Of a stretch of DNA of 64,000 bases, positions 1 to 9,561 are shown piece by piece. A model generated the notes under the pieces. The model did not search any database. It saw only the letters and a program-made list of their open reading frames with translations, and was not told the DNA's origin. Location of the stretch: the NCBI GenBank assembly GCA_028874335.1, contig JAPPJY010000016.1, positions 124,001-188,000 of the forward strand, read 5' to 3'. The translations under genes and the position numbers were made by a program. Numbering within the stretch: the first letter of the stretch is position 1; each line of letters starts with the position of its first letter. The DNA is from Gemmatimonadota bacterium. Its GTDB lineage: Bacteria; Latescibacterota; UBA2968; GCA-2709665.

Positions 1-436
1 AGAGAACCTCGATCAGATCGATGCGTTTTTTGCGCGCACTTGCGACGTCAAGAATCAGGTTTCGAGTTGGCGCGAGTGTACTTTCGAGAGCCGCGGCAAT
101 GATGATTCGCGATCCGATTTCGACGGCTTTTTCGGCCATCGGACGGTCGACACGAACGACGACGCCGTCCGCTGTGTCATTCGCGCTTTCCGCACTCGCT
201 CCGATTGTGGAACACGTGCAGAGTACCACACTCGCCCCTTCTTCGATCGCGGCGCCAATGCGGTCCTGAATCCGTCCATCCAGGTCTTGACCGATTCCCT
301 TCTCGCGGGCTTCGGTCAGAAATCCCTCTTCCACAATGTGCCTGACAGGCAATTCCGTATCGGCTTCGGCTACAAGCCGATCGAAGGTATCGATCAGCAC
401 CGGTGTTGTGTGAAGAAACGCCAGATGGGACTTCAT
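1..436 (-). CDS. Asp/Glu/hydantoin racemase-like protein (3' part; runs off the left edge)
   Basis: Reverse frame from ATG at 436 reads MKSHLAFLHTTPVLIDTFDRLVAEAD...EEGASVVLCTCSTIGASAE...; the LCTCST motif is typical of Asp/Glu racemases. Confidence 0.6.
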   Translation of the reverse strand, partial: MKSHLAFLHTTPVLIDTFDRLVAEADTELPVRHIVEEGFLTEAREKGIGQDLDGRIQDRIGAAIEEGASVVLCTCSTIGASAESANDTADGVVVRVDRPMAEKAVEIGSRIIIAAALESTLAPTRNLILDVASARKKRIDLIEVL

Positions 437-560
437 GCGATGAATTCCTTTCGTTGATTGGTAACCTCTTGATGCGGAGAAACCCAAGGCGACCACAAGG
501 GTTGCCCCTGCACGGTATGAGGTATCCGTCGCTGGAAAGTGGACGTTCCGGACTCTTTTT

Positions 561-1355
561 TCACGGCGCCGATGCGGCGACGGTCAACCAGGCAGGCAGA
601 CCGGCACGCGGATTCGCGCGCCAGTCCAGCATCGAATCGTCCCTGTCGACCTCACCATTGCCTCCCCGCCAATATCCGGAATCCCGAGCCGGACTCTCGA
701 TGACATTCTTCAGGACCAATCCGGCTTGCGCCAGGGAATTGAGCAGGTCGGCGAGAGTCCAGTGATGTTCATAGGAATCCTCTCCGGAACCGTGGAAAGG
801 GCCGGCGTTCCAGTAGGGTTTCGTCATTTCTATGGGCGCGACCTGCTCCTTCCACGGGCGCGTGAAGGGATGAACGTCGTAGAAGACGTACGCGCCTCCC
901 GGCTTCAGGATTCGCGCGACTTCCGAGAAAACGCCATACAGATCGGCGATCCATACAAAAAAGCCGTTCGTCGAACAAACGAGATCGAATCTCGAATCGG
1001 ACAGCGAATCCAGGCTGGCGGCATCGGATCGCACGAATTCCATCGACAGACCCAGCGAGTCCGCTCGGTCCGACGCCAGTCTCAATCGCTCCTCAGAGAT
1101 GTCAGTTGAAGTAACCCCGGCGCCCAGACCCGCCAATGCGCAGGCGGCCAGGTTGTCCCCGCTGCCGATCACACAGACTCGCTTTCCGTCAAGCGTTCCC
1201 ATCATTTCACGAATGGTCTCAAGCGCACTGCCTTCGAAAGCCAACTCGGGTTCCCGGTGACACCTGCGCCAGAGGCCGTCGCGATTCAGACGGTCGTCCC
1301 AATCCTCTGCCATTTCGTCCCATCGCCGGCGGTTGGCTTCGTGTATTTCGTTCAT
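561..1355 (-). CDS. Class I SAM-dependent methyltransferase
   Basis: ORF 561..1445; likely start MNEIHEANRRRWDEMA; motifs VCVIGSGDNLAACALAGLGAGVTSTDIS and LKPGGAYVFYDVHPF. Confidence 0.8.
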   Translation of the reverse strand: MNEIHEANRRRWDEMAEDWDDRLNRDGLWRRCHREPELAFEGSALETIREMMGTLDGKRVCVIGSGDNLAACALAGLGAGVTSTDISEERLRLASDRADSLGLSMEFVRSDAASLDSLSDSRFDLVCSTNGFFVWIADLYGVFSEVARILKPGGAYVFYDVHPFTRPWKEQVAPIEMTKPYWNAGPFHGSGEDSYEHHWTLADLLNSLAQAGLVLKNVIESPARDSGYWRGGNGEVDRDDSMLDWRANPRAGLPAWLTVAASAP

Positions 1356-1445
1356 GGACTGTTCCCGCGAAAACACCTTCTGTGTGTCGTTTCGAATCGT
1401 ACAAAACGTAAAATACCTTGAAACAGTAGATCGGAAGGTCTCCAA

Positions 1446-2543
1446 TCAGAACCTGGGCAGAATCCACTTCAGCAATTCAGGATGTCGTCGACGCAATTCC
1501 AGAAGTCTAGCGGCCGTCCCGACGGGCCTGAGCCGAGCGGAACGCGGTAATCGCACCCGTTCCTCGATGATCCCTCCCTGCCCCTCGAGGCGCTCGATTG
1601 TGAAAGATTCCACTGCGAGGTCATAGAATAGTCCGGGTTTCAACGTCGCGATGGCCGAAAGATCGCCCGGTTCCGCCCGACCGATCGCTCGGCCGGCGTA
1701 CACTGCGACCCTTGCGCCCGGGACATAACCCGGATCGTTTCCTTCCCACAAGAATTGAACGCCATCCGGAACCTTGCCCGGCGGAAGCGGCGACACGTTT
1801 CCGGCCGGGTCCATCGAAAAGGGTTTCACAGAACCGTCGAGCGCGACCCTGCAGCCGATTTCTTCCATCGCCTCCCTCTGCAGCGCGCCCTCCACGGACT
1901 CGCCTTCCTCAACCGTGCCGCCGATGCAGCTCATGCCGATCTCGACAACCCCATCTGGCCCGTACACCCATTTCGCCTCTCTCTGGAGCTCGAAGAGAAA
2001 TCCATCGTTCTCTCTCAGAATTATGGCGGCGCCAATGATCAGATGATCTGACATGTCATTGTCGACCGATAAGGTCCGCCGCATTGACACAATGCCCGGC
2101 GACGGGTGCAATTCTCCCTTGTTGAGCAATTCGATCGCGGAAGGGCCGCTCTGGACCCTGTAATGCGTTCCCTTTCTGTCCGAAAGGAAGTCCTCGATAC
2201 GTTCCACCTGTTTCGGTACTGTGTTGTTGGGGATACGATCCAATGGAAAGTACTCGATCCGGTCCGCCTCGTCCGTAAGCTTGATCGTGCCTCCGGTCAC
2301 CCGGCAGAAGAACGAAAAGACAATCTCGTTGCTTTGCGGTTTGCTGTAAACGCCGCTGAGATGGACGGGCGCCGCTTCCAGACCCGTTTCCTCTTTGATC
2401 TCCCGCACGAGCGCATCCGAGGGACTCTCACCCGGCTCCACGCCGCCGCCCGGCAGGTTCCACAGGTCGAAATCGCGCCGGTGGCAGAGAAGAACGCGTT
2501 CTTTATCATAGGTGATGATGCCGAAAACGCCCAACCTGAACAC
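1446..2543 (-). CDS. Protein with two tandem NUDIX hydrolase domains
   Basis: Two NUDIX boxes: GGGVEPGESPSDALVREIKEETGL and GGTVEEGESVEGALQREAMEEIGC. Confidence 0.85.
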   Translation of the reverse strand: MFRLGVFGIITYDKERVLLCHRRDFDLWNLPGGGVEPGESPSDALVREIKEETGLEAAPVHLSGVYSKPQSNEIVFSFFCRVTGGTIKLTDEADRIEYFPLDRIPNNTVPKQVERIEDFLSDRKGTHYRVQSGPSAIELLNKGELHPSPGIVSMRRTLSVDNDMSDHLIIGAAIILRENDGFLFELQREAKWVYGPDGVVEIGMSCIGGTVEEGESVEGALQREAMEEIGCRVALDGSVKPFSMDPAGNVSPLPPGKVPDGVQFLWEGNDPGYVPGARVAVYAGRAIGRAEPGDLSAIATLKPGLFYDLAVESFTIERLEGQGGIIEERVRLPRSARLRPVGTAARLLELRRRHPELLKWILPRF

Positions 2544-2545
2544 GA

Positions 2546-3109
2546 TCAGGTTCCTTCCCCGATAAATTTCACAAATCCCAGTTCTGCTTCGGAAATGCCC
2601 AAACTCTCGAGATCGCCTATGGGGACAAATGCCGCCGACGCCTCATAGTCGTCATCGCGCATTGAATCCGGCACATGCTCGGAAGCGCGGGCAGCGTAGA
2701 CGAGCTGAAAAAAGTGAGGGTGCGGAAACCGGTATCCCGTCGGTTTCGGCTCGAGATGTTTCAGATGGATGAATCCCAGTCGCGAGACCGTTTCAATCGT
2801 CCAGCCCGTCTCTTCCGCAACTTCTCGATGGAGCGCGCGCTCGAAGGTTTCTCCCGCTTCGAGGCGGCCGCCCGGCAAGATGTGATATCCCTCGCGATTG
2901 CGGAGTACGAGGACGGAATCGTCCTTGAGTACCAGACATCGAACAGAGGTCACAAGCTGTTCCGGCGGACGTTCATCTGAACGATAATAACGCACGCGAA
3001 GAGGAAGCGTGCCCTCGGCCCACCGGGTTTCCGTTTCGAAAAAGGGTGTCTTACCGGCAAGAAATGCGCGTATTTCGTTGTCAGGATTCAATCGACGACC
3101 CATCGGCAT
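2546..3109 (-). CDS. NUDIX hydrolase
   Basis: NUDIX box GGRLEAGETFERALHREVAEETGW; almost abuts the downstream double-NUDIX gene. Confidence 0.85.
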   Translation of the reverse strand: MPMGRRLNPDNEIRAFLAGKTPFFETETRWAEGTLPLRVRYYRSDERPPEQLVTSVRCLVLKDDSVLVLRNREGYHILPGGRLEAGETFERALHREVAEETGWTIETVSRLGFIHLKHLEPKPTGYRFPHPHFFQLVYAARASEHVPDSMRDDDYEASAAFVPIGDLESLGISEAELGFVKFIGEGT

Positions 3110-3189
3110 TCTGAATCAGGGTGACAGGAATGGCAACTGTCCGCCCGGTCTACGGACCCATCTCCCAATGCTTCAACCCGAGGAATTCG

Positions 3190-3708
3190 TCAGACAAAGT
3201 CGAGATACATGCGACTGGGCTGAATGCCCCTGTTGTTCTGATATTTCCCGCTCTTGTAGGTCTCGAAATCGCCGTCCAGGGTATGATAGTAGATCTGGCA
3301 GATTTCCACGTTCGGATAGATCCGTACGGGCTGAATGCAGAACATCTCCAGCGTCCAGTACCCGGCGAAACCCACGTCGCCGAAACCCGCGGTAACGTGC
3401 ACGAACAGGCCAAGTCGACCCACCGACGAACGCCCCTCGAGCATGGGGACGAAATTTTCCGTCCTGGTGAATTCCGCCGTTCGTCCGAGATAGAGCTTCC
3501 GGGGTTGCAACTCGTATCCGTCGTTTGGAATCCGAATGGACCGCGTGGGATTTTCCTTTTTCATATCCAGAAGCCCGTCCTCGTACACGACGAGTTCATC
3601 GGCCAGAGAGAGATTGTAGCTGTTCGGATTGAGCCTGGCCGGATCGAACGGCTCTATGACGATGTCTTTTCCAATTCGCTCGTGGATCATTTTTCCCGAA
3701 AGGATCAT
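3190..3708 (-). CDS. dcd: dCTP deaminase
   Basis: 172 aa; characteristic EGRSSVGRLGLFVHVTAGFGDVGFAGYWTLE motif. Confidence 0.88.
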   Translation of the reverse strand: MILSGKMIHERIGKDIVIEPFDPARLNPNSYNLSLADELVVYEDGLLDMKKENPTRSIRIPNDGYELQPRKLYLGRTAEFTRTENFVPMLEGRSSVGRLGLFVHVTAGFGDVGFAGYWTLEMFCIQPVRIYPNVEICQIYYHTLDGDFETYKSGKYQNNRGIQPSRMYLDFV

Positions 3709-3908
3709 TTATCAGTTCCTTGCTGTGTCTGAGAATGCGATATGCGTCAGACGTATCCGAAGGGATGGGGCATTTCAACTAAATCGAATGTATCTGTATA
3801 TGCCATTCTCACTAACCTCGACAAGAGCAATCTGGAACTCTTACTCTTTACGGCCACCGCTCTCCGAGAGAGAAACCGATTTGGGACCGGTGTGGTTGGC
3901 GTTCCCGG

Positions 3909-4054
3909 GAGCGAGGGCATCCTGCCCTCGACGCCGGATGGCTCGTCGCACACGGTGTTTTCCGCGAACCGGTGTCGGATTGAATGGACGCGTCAATCTC
4001 TCGACGCGAATAGGGGTGGGTGACACGAAGTTCGAGGGCAGGATGCCCTCGCTC
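3909..4054. repeat. Pair of palindromic repeats in inverted orientation (REP/BIME-like)
   Basis: gagcgagggcatcctgccctcg at 3909-3930; exact reverse complement cgagggcaggatgccctcgctc at 4033-4054; each unit is itself palindromic. Confidence 0.8.
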
Positions 4055-4391
4055 CGGTACTACTTTTCAAGATTACCCGGAAACAACGATCCTGGACAGG
4101 TGTTCCTTTCGTCACTCGTGAATTTACACACGTGAGCTACCGTGTTCAATAGTGTTGTTCCGCCAGGCGGTCCGACAACACGCGCGTAAGTCAATTCAAT
4201 TCTTTTTGTTGGTCTGTACCTTGCAGAAAGCGGCGGAATTCATTATGTATAAGGTGGAACGACGGCGAGGCGTCCAAACCCCATTGTAACGGTCAAGAAA
4301 CATAACGTTCAACGAGCCAACGACAAGAAAACGGTTCCCGGCGGGACCCATCGGGGGCCCAACCGTCAACCCTAATATGGGAGATCATCGG

Positions 4392-5195
4392 ATGAACAGG
4401 CTTTTCTCCGTTCTTTCCCTCGCACTCCTCCTCTGCATCGGCCTGACCGCCTGCGGGGAAAGCGAAGTGGAGAGACAGCAACGTGTAATTGCGCAGAAGG
4501 AAGCCAGCATCGACTCGCTCGAAACCGAGATGGGAAGTGCGCAGGCCGAACTCGTCACCCTGAAGACGCAACTGGACAGTCTCACCAAGTTCGAGATGCT
4601 CTTGCAGGAAAAGAACCAGCAACTTCAGAAGGAAGTGAAGAAATATCGGGCTATTGCCGTGCAACGCAAACGCAAGAACGAAGAATTGCAGCAGGCAATC
4701 GCCCAGCTACAGGATGAGAAGAAGGCCGACGAAGCGAAAATCGACCGCCTGCTCACCGAGTCCGACAGCCTCAGCGCGGCGCTGCGCGTACAGAGAGACG
4801 TCACCGTGAAGTTGACGCAGGACCTGGCTGCCGCGAACGAGGATATCGAAAAAACACAGAAGAAACTCGACGAGGCCAAGCACGCGGTGCGCGTGGTGGT
4901 GGGCACGGAAGACCGTCTCAAGGCGGACGGATTCCTGGAAACGGGCCGGCGCTTCTTCCGTAAGGGATACAAGTTGGTGCAGAAACCCGGTCACGACGAC
5001 CTGAAAGTCACGCTCTTCTCCATCGGCGAAGGCCCAACCCTGGATCGGGGGCAGAAACTGAAGGAGTTGATCGGCCGTACGGGCAAGCTGAAGAAAGACA
5101 AGGACTATACGGTCAGCCTGAGCGCGGACGGTACGCACATCACCCTGGTCAGCGAGCTCCTTAAAGGCGAGGCCGTGCTGGTGGTGGTCGAGTAG
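4392..5195 (+). CDS. Putative lipoprotein with long coiled-coil region
   Basis: ORF 4377..5195; MNRLFSVLSLALLLCIGLTAC signal peptide and lipobox, then Lys/Glu/Gln-rich coiled coil. Confidence 0.75.
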   Translation: MNRLFSVLSLALLLCIGLTACGESEVERQQRVIAQKEASIDSLETEMGSAQAELVTLKTQLDSLTKFEMLLQEKNQQLQKEVKKYRAIAVQRKRKNEELQQAIAQLQDEKKADEAKIDRLLTESDSLSAALRVQRDVTVKLTQDLAAANEDIEKTQKKLDEAKHAVRVVVGTEDRLKADGFLETGRRFFRKGYKLVQKPGHDDLKVTLFSIGEGPTLDRGQKLKELIGRTGKLKKDKDYTVSLSADGTHITLVSELLKGEAVLVVVE

Positions 5196-5208
5196 CGCCT
5201 CTCTTTGT

Positions 5209-6861
5209 TCAATTCCGCTGCACAGTCCAGTTCACCCTGAGCCAATCCATCCATCGCAACGCCAGTTCGACCCGGGCAACCCTCCGAGCATCCCCCTGCG
5301 AGGGTTGCCCGAATTTAAATGGGGGGCGCGCAGGCAATTGCTGACCGGTAATCGCCTCCAGCGCATCCCTCCTCGCTGCAAAATTCGCGATGCGTCCCAT
5401 CCGCGCGTCTTCCTCGAGACCTGAGGCAATTCTCTCCACGAAATCCGGAGACGCCATCTTCCTGGCGAGATGAACGGACTCGATTCGGACGTCCAGGCTC
5501 GGATCGTCAAATAGAGCCGCGAGCGAATCCCGACACAACGGCCAGAGATCCGAACGCCGCGTTAACAGATACACGCCGGCCATACGGGCGACAGGCGAAA
5601 CATCGCGAAACGCGGTTGATATAAAGTCTGAATCCACCTGGGACGATTTGCCACCCGCAAGCGCGCACACGGTCGCGGCGCGAATGCAGACTTCAGGATG
5701 GTTGACGTGCTTGCGTACTGCACCGGCTGCTCGTTGCGGGAGGTCGTCGCCGATAAACGAAAGGATTACATCCCTGACTTTATCGCGATTGGCTCGCTCG
5801 AGAATTTCCAGCCTGTTTTCCACTGACTTCCGTTGCCACGATGACCAGACCACGAAAGGACTCTTCACCGACCCACGCTCAGCGATTGGTGTGGCTCCGC
5901 CCACCGCGTCGCTGACCGAAACCAGGCCTGCGCGGAGGTCAGTCCACGCCCGGTTCTTCAGCGCTGACGCAGTCAGGGCGGATTTCATTTCATGGGCGGT
6001 CCAGTCAGGACGCGCCTGCCAGACACAGGCCGCCGCCCCGAGAAGCGCCGGGCCCGAGAAAGACGTTCCGTTGGTTCGGGCGTAGCGGACCGGCAGGTCG
6101 TCCATCTTTCCAAAGTAGTGGTTCTCGGTCTCTTCGTCGTTCCTTTGTGGTAGCACGACGTTCTGTGCCGGCGCCAGTATTTCCGGGACCCATTTCCCTT
6201 CGAACGTCGTTCCCCGGCACCCTGGATAGATCCTTGCGCAATTGGGATCCCCATCCGGAGGAATCGCGACGCCTCCCACGGACAGCACCGACGGCGCCGC
6301 GGCTTCCGCTATGGCGGTTGTCTCGTCCGGTCGGTTTCCCGATCCGGAAACCACGAACAGGCCCTGGTCGACAAGCTCTTCACACAGGATCCGACGACGG
6401 TCGGTCTGCCATGGAAGAACGCCTGAGCCAATCTGACTCTTCCGTGACGACAAGACACCACGTATTTCGTACTTCCGCCAATTGACGCGGACCCATTCCA
6501 GCGCTTTGATGTGCGCGGTTTCCCCGTCCCATTCCGACTCCCTCGAGTACATCGCCACAAGAAACAGATCCGCTTCCGGCGCCAGTCCCGTGTAGATGCC
6601 TCCGGATTCCGCGCCCGATCCCCCGGCCGCCGCCGCTGCGCACAGCGCATGCCACCCGCCTTTCCATGGTCCCGGCTCCGCCTCGAACACCTCGGGCTGC
6701 GCGTCCGGTTCCGACAAGCCCGGCACCAGGTAGGTCGTTCGCCGGTTATTCGTGCTGATATCCGGATGGTGGGGGAATTCTCCGTCTATGACGGCAATGC
6801 GGACGTTCTTGCCAGTAAGTTCCCGGGGAACTCGAAGAAATTCTCGCAATGATGGCCACAT
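5209..6861 (-). CDS. S8 subtilisin-like serine protease with C-terminal HEAT-like region
   Basis: Variant triad motifs IAVIDGEFPHHPDI (Asp), GGWHALCAAAAAGG (His), NGTSFSGPALLGAAA (Ser); C-terminal alpha-helical repeats; likely start MWPSLREFLRV. Confidence 0.75.
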   Translation of the reverse strand: MWPSLREFLRVPRELTGKNVRIAVIDGEFPHHPDISTNNRRTTYLVPGLSEPDAQPEVFEAEPGPWKGGWHALCAAAAAGGSGAESGGIYTGLAPEADLFLVAMYSRESEWDGETAHIKALEWVRVNWRKYEIRGVLSSRKSQIGSGVLPWQTDRRRILCEELVDQGLFVVSGSGNRPDETTAIAEAAAPSVLSVGGVAIPPDGDPNCARIYPGCRGTTFEGKWVPEILAPAQNVVLPQRNDEETENHYFGKMDDLPVRYARTNGTSFSGPALLGAAACVWQARPDWTAHEMKSALTASALKNRAWTDLRAGLVSVSDAVGGATPIAERGSVKSPFVVWSSWQRKSVENRLEILERANRDKVRDVILSFIGDDLPQRAAGAVRKHVNHPEVCIRAATVCALAGGKSSQVDSDFISTAFRDVSPVARMAGVYLLTRRSDLWPLCRDSLAALFDDPSLDVRIESVHLARKMASPDFVERIASGLEEDARMGRIANFAARRDALEAITGQQLPARPPFKFGQPSQGDARRVARVELALRWMDWLRVNWTVQRN

Positions 6862-7008
6862 AGTTCTACCCGTCAAGTCTGTATTTCGTTTTTTGCCGGC
6901 ACCGAACGACCGAAATAATGCACAACCACGTAATCGGGCTCGTCTGGACCTGCCACAGCCGGTTTCTGTTCTTCTGCGCGACACGTGCCGAGAATGTGGA
7001 GATGCAAC

Positions 7009-7173
7009 TCAGATCCCCTCATCAGACTCCGATTTGCCATTGTTTCGTAGACCTGCTTCCTTTCTGAACCGGATGACTTCCGGCACGTTGATTACACGGC
7101 CGTGTTCGCCGCTCCTGAGTTCCCGCAGCCCCTCCAGAATCTCAAGGCCCACGTCGCATTTGATCTCTTTCAC
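7009..7173 (-). CDS. Small protein resembling the N-terminus of an HTH/HigA-type antitoxin, possibly truncated
   Basis: GTG start at 7173 overlaps the stop of the upstream AAC(3)-like gene as GTGA; reads VKEIKCDVGLEILEGLRELRSGEHGRVINVPEVIRFRKEAGL... Confidence 0.4.
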   Translation of the reverse strand: MKEIKCDVGLEILEGLRELRSGEHGRVINVPEVIRFRKEAGLRNNGKSESDEGI

Positions 7174-7994
7174 TTCTTTCTGTTCTCCTCCAGCCAGCCG
7201 ACTGCGAAATCCACGACGTCGCGCTGAGGCATGAGCTGGCAATCCGCGAGGCCGACCTTGCCCCTGCGCACCACTCTCCCCGCATCCGACGTCAGAAATT
7301 CCTCACCTATTCGATCGAAATCGGAGCTGTCCGGTTCGACTTCCTCGAAGGTTGTCCATTGCCGCGATCCCGACGCATCGATCGGAGCGCCTTCCCGCAC
7401 AACCCTCCTGGTTGGAAAATCCGCCCGGTATTCCGCAAGGTGCATGGACGTATTGGATCCGTGGCTCACGCCGAGAAGGAGGACAAATCCACCCAAGTCA
7501 TAGATTCTCGCGAGCGGCGAACCCTCGCCCAGGCCGAAAGCCAGTGAATGATCGACCACAATTCGAGATGCCAGAGGGCCGCACGCGCAAAATGAGAGTT
7601 GCGGGTGAGAACTGCGGAAGACCCCTTTCTGCCTGCGAAATGTCTCCGAGATAACGCCCATATTACTCGTTGGCGTGAGCACTTCGTCGTAGGCCGGCAT
7701 GTTCTCGCGTATGACCGGCCACCAGGACTCGGGCACTGGCGGGTTTTCCCACTTGCCGGGTTCGGAAAGGCCGGGCGAGTGGGCGGGCATCACCAGCGTT
7801 CCGGAAGATTCCAGAACCCCCTGAAGCGCGGCTATAACCGCGACGGCGCCACCGCACACCCATCCCATCGCGCTCAAGGATGAATGTGCCAAGACAACCG
7901 TGCCGGGTCTGAGGCCAAGCGCGCGGAGATCCCTCTGTAAGGAGTTAACCGTTGCGGGCGTTTTCGTCTTGTCTATGACGCTGTCTTCACTCAT
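7170..7994 (-). CDS. AAC(3)-family aminoglycoside N-acetyltransferase-like protein (Antibiotic_NAT superfamily)
   Basis: LRALGLRPGTVVLAHSSLSAMGWVCGGAVAVIAALQGVLESSGTLVMPAHS...SHPQLSFCACGP...LLLGVSHGSNTSMHLAEY. Confidence 0.85.
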   Translation of the reverse strand: MSEDSVIDKTKTPATVNSLQRDLRALGLRPGTVVLAHSSLSAMGWVCGGAVAVIAALQGVLESSGTLVMPAHSPGLSEPGKWENPPVPESWWPVIRENMPAYDEVLTPTSNMGVISETFRRQKGVFRSSHPQLSFCACGPLASRIVVDHSLAFGLGEGSPLARIYDLGGFVLLLGVSHGSNTSMHLAEYRADFPTRRVVREGAPIDASGSRQWTTFEEVEPDSSDFDRIGEEFLTSDAGRVVRRGKVGLADCQLMPQRDVVDFAVGWLEENRKK

Positions 7995-8361
7995 CTTCCG
8001 GTTCCCGGGTTTCCTCCTGTTTCGCGGCGATGGCCACGATCTCCACCAGCGTATCTCCCTCCAGCCCGACTTCCACGCAGGCGCGCTGGGGCCAGTGCTC
8101 CGGTCCGATCCACGCGTCCCAGACCTCGTTGAGGATGGGCTTTCTGGACATGTCCGTGATGTAGACCGTCGCCGAGAGGAGCCGCGTTCTGTCTGTACCG
8201 GCCTCGTCGAGATTCGCGTCGAGTTGCTCCAGCGCCTGCCGGGTCTGGTCCCTTAAGCCCGTCGACAGGTCCGGCGCAATGACTGCTGTATATACGATGC
8301 CGTTGTGTTCGACGGACTCGCTCCGGCCGACCGCCTTTCCCGGGTATCTTGTGATGGACAT
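7987..8361 (-). CDS. RidA/YjgF family protein
   Basis: 124 aa; YTAVIAPDLSTGLRDQTRQALEQLDANLDEAGTDRTRLLSATVYITDM...RACVEVGL; overlaps the next gene. Confidence 0.88.
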   Translation of the reverse strand: MSITRYPGKAVGRSESVEHNGIVYTAVIAPDLSTGLRDQTRQALEQLDANLDEAGTDRTRLLSATVYITDMSRKPILNEVWDAWIGPEHWPQRACVEVGLEGDTLVEIVAIAAKQEETREPEDE

Positions 8362-8542
8362 CGAAACTCCTTTGCTTTCGCGCGAAATGTGAAAAGAGTT
8401 GGTCTCCGTGAAGTAAAAATCCTATATTGCGTGGAAATCAAAGCGGACTCTTATCTGAAGCACGAGATTCCGCGTGGCATCATTCCTTTCAGTCCGGTGT
8501 CGCCGGACGGTTGCCGTGATGCGCTGGAGAGAGAATTGATTC

Positions 8543-9400
8543 ATGTCGCTATTGACGTTTAAACTGCTTGCCGCAGTCGCGATTCTGGCCGTTGCCGTGA
8601 TCGGCGGCATCATCCCGCTGTTGGCCGCCCGCCACGATTACAGCAGGCGGTTCTTTTCGTTGGGCAATGCCTTTGCCGGCGGTCTCTTCCTGGGGGTCGG
8701 ATTCATCCACCTGCTGCCTGAAGGGATGGAGAAGCTGGAAGGGGTCGTGGAATTCCCGCTGGCCGCACTTCTGGCTGCTCTGGGCCTTGGCGCCCTGCTG
8801 CTGATCGATCGCGTGATCTATGGCGACCATCATGCCGATCATTCGCCCGGCAGTGCGCAGCTGCAGCACTCCGTCTACCCGTACGTGCTCCTGGCGCTCC
8901 TGTCGATCCACTCCATCATTGCCGGCATCACGCTCGGACTCGAATCCAACGTGATCGGTTCGTTCGTCATCCTGCTCGGGATTCTGTGCCACAAGGGTTC
9001 CGCGGCTTTTGCGCTCATGGTGTGCATCTACGAGGCGGGTATCCGGGCGGGAAAACAGAAATCCATGCTCGCGATCTTCGCGATAATGACGCCATTGGGC
9101 GTGATCATCGGCCTGTTGATGGCGGCGGTCCTGGGTAAGCACGAAAACATCGCGGCCCTGATCGAGGGGAGCTTCAACGCAATCGCCGCCGGGACCTTCA
9201 TCTACGTGGCAGCCGTTGAAATCATCGACGCGGAGATGTCCACACGGGAAATGCGCCTGGCGAAGTACGTATTGAGCGCGCTGGCCGGGGACGACGACGT
9301 GCCCATGCCCGTGAGGGATTCCGACAGGGTGGTCAAATTCGTACTCATCATCATCGGGATTTCCCTGATGGCGCTGCTGTCGGAATGGCACGTACACTGA
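8543..9400 (+). CDS. ZIP family metal transporter
   Basis: Multi-TM; FAGGLFLGVGFIHLLPEGME, HSIIAGITLGLE, HKGSAAFAL motifs. Confidence 0.88.
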   Translation: MSLLTFKLLAAVAILAVAVIGGIIPLLAARHDYSRRFFSLGNAFAGGLFLGVGFIHLLPEGMEKLEGVVEFPLAALLAALGLGALLLIDRVIYGDHHADHSPGSAQLQHSVYPYVLLALLSIHSIIAGITLGLESNVIGSFVILLGILCHKGSAAFALMVCIYEAGIRAGKQKSMLAIFAIMTPLGVIIGLLMAAVLGKHENIAALIEGSFNAIAAGTFIYVAAVEIIDAEMSTREMRLAKYVLSALAGDDDVPMPVRDSDRVVKFVLIIIGISLMALLSEWHVH

Positions 9401-9423
9401 GTGCAGACGACCGGCGCGGCATT

Positions 9424-9561
9424 CACTTTCGGCAGATGATGAAATGTTCCTTCCAGAAGTGCCAGATGTGATCCACCGATCTGAAACCCGCCTCTTCCAG
9501 CCATTCAATCTGCGCGGTTAGGGAAGATATCCGGTCCTTTTCAGCGCTTTCTTCATCCACC
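9424..9561 (-). pseudogene. C-terminal remnant of a SAM-dependent methyltransferase
   Basis: Reverse frame reads VDEESAEKDRISSLTAQIEWLEEAGFRSVDHIWHFWKEHFIICRK*, resembling the C-terminal block of class I methyltransferases; no N-terminal domain present. Confidence 0.5.
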
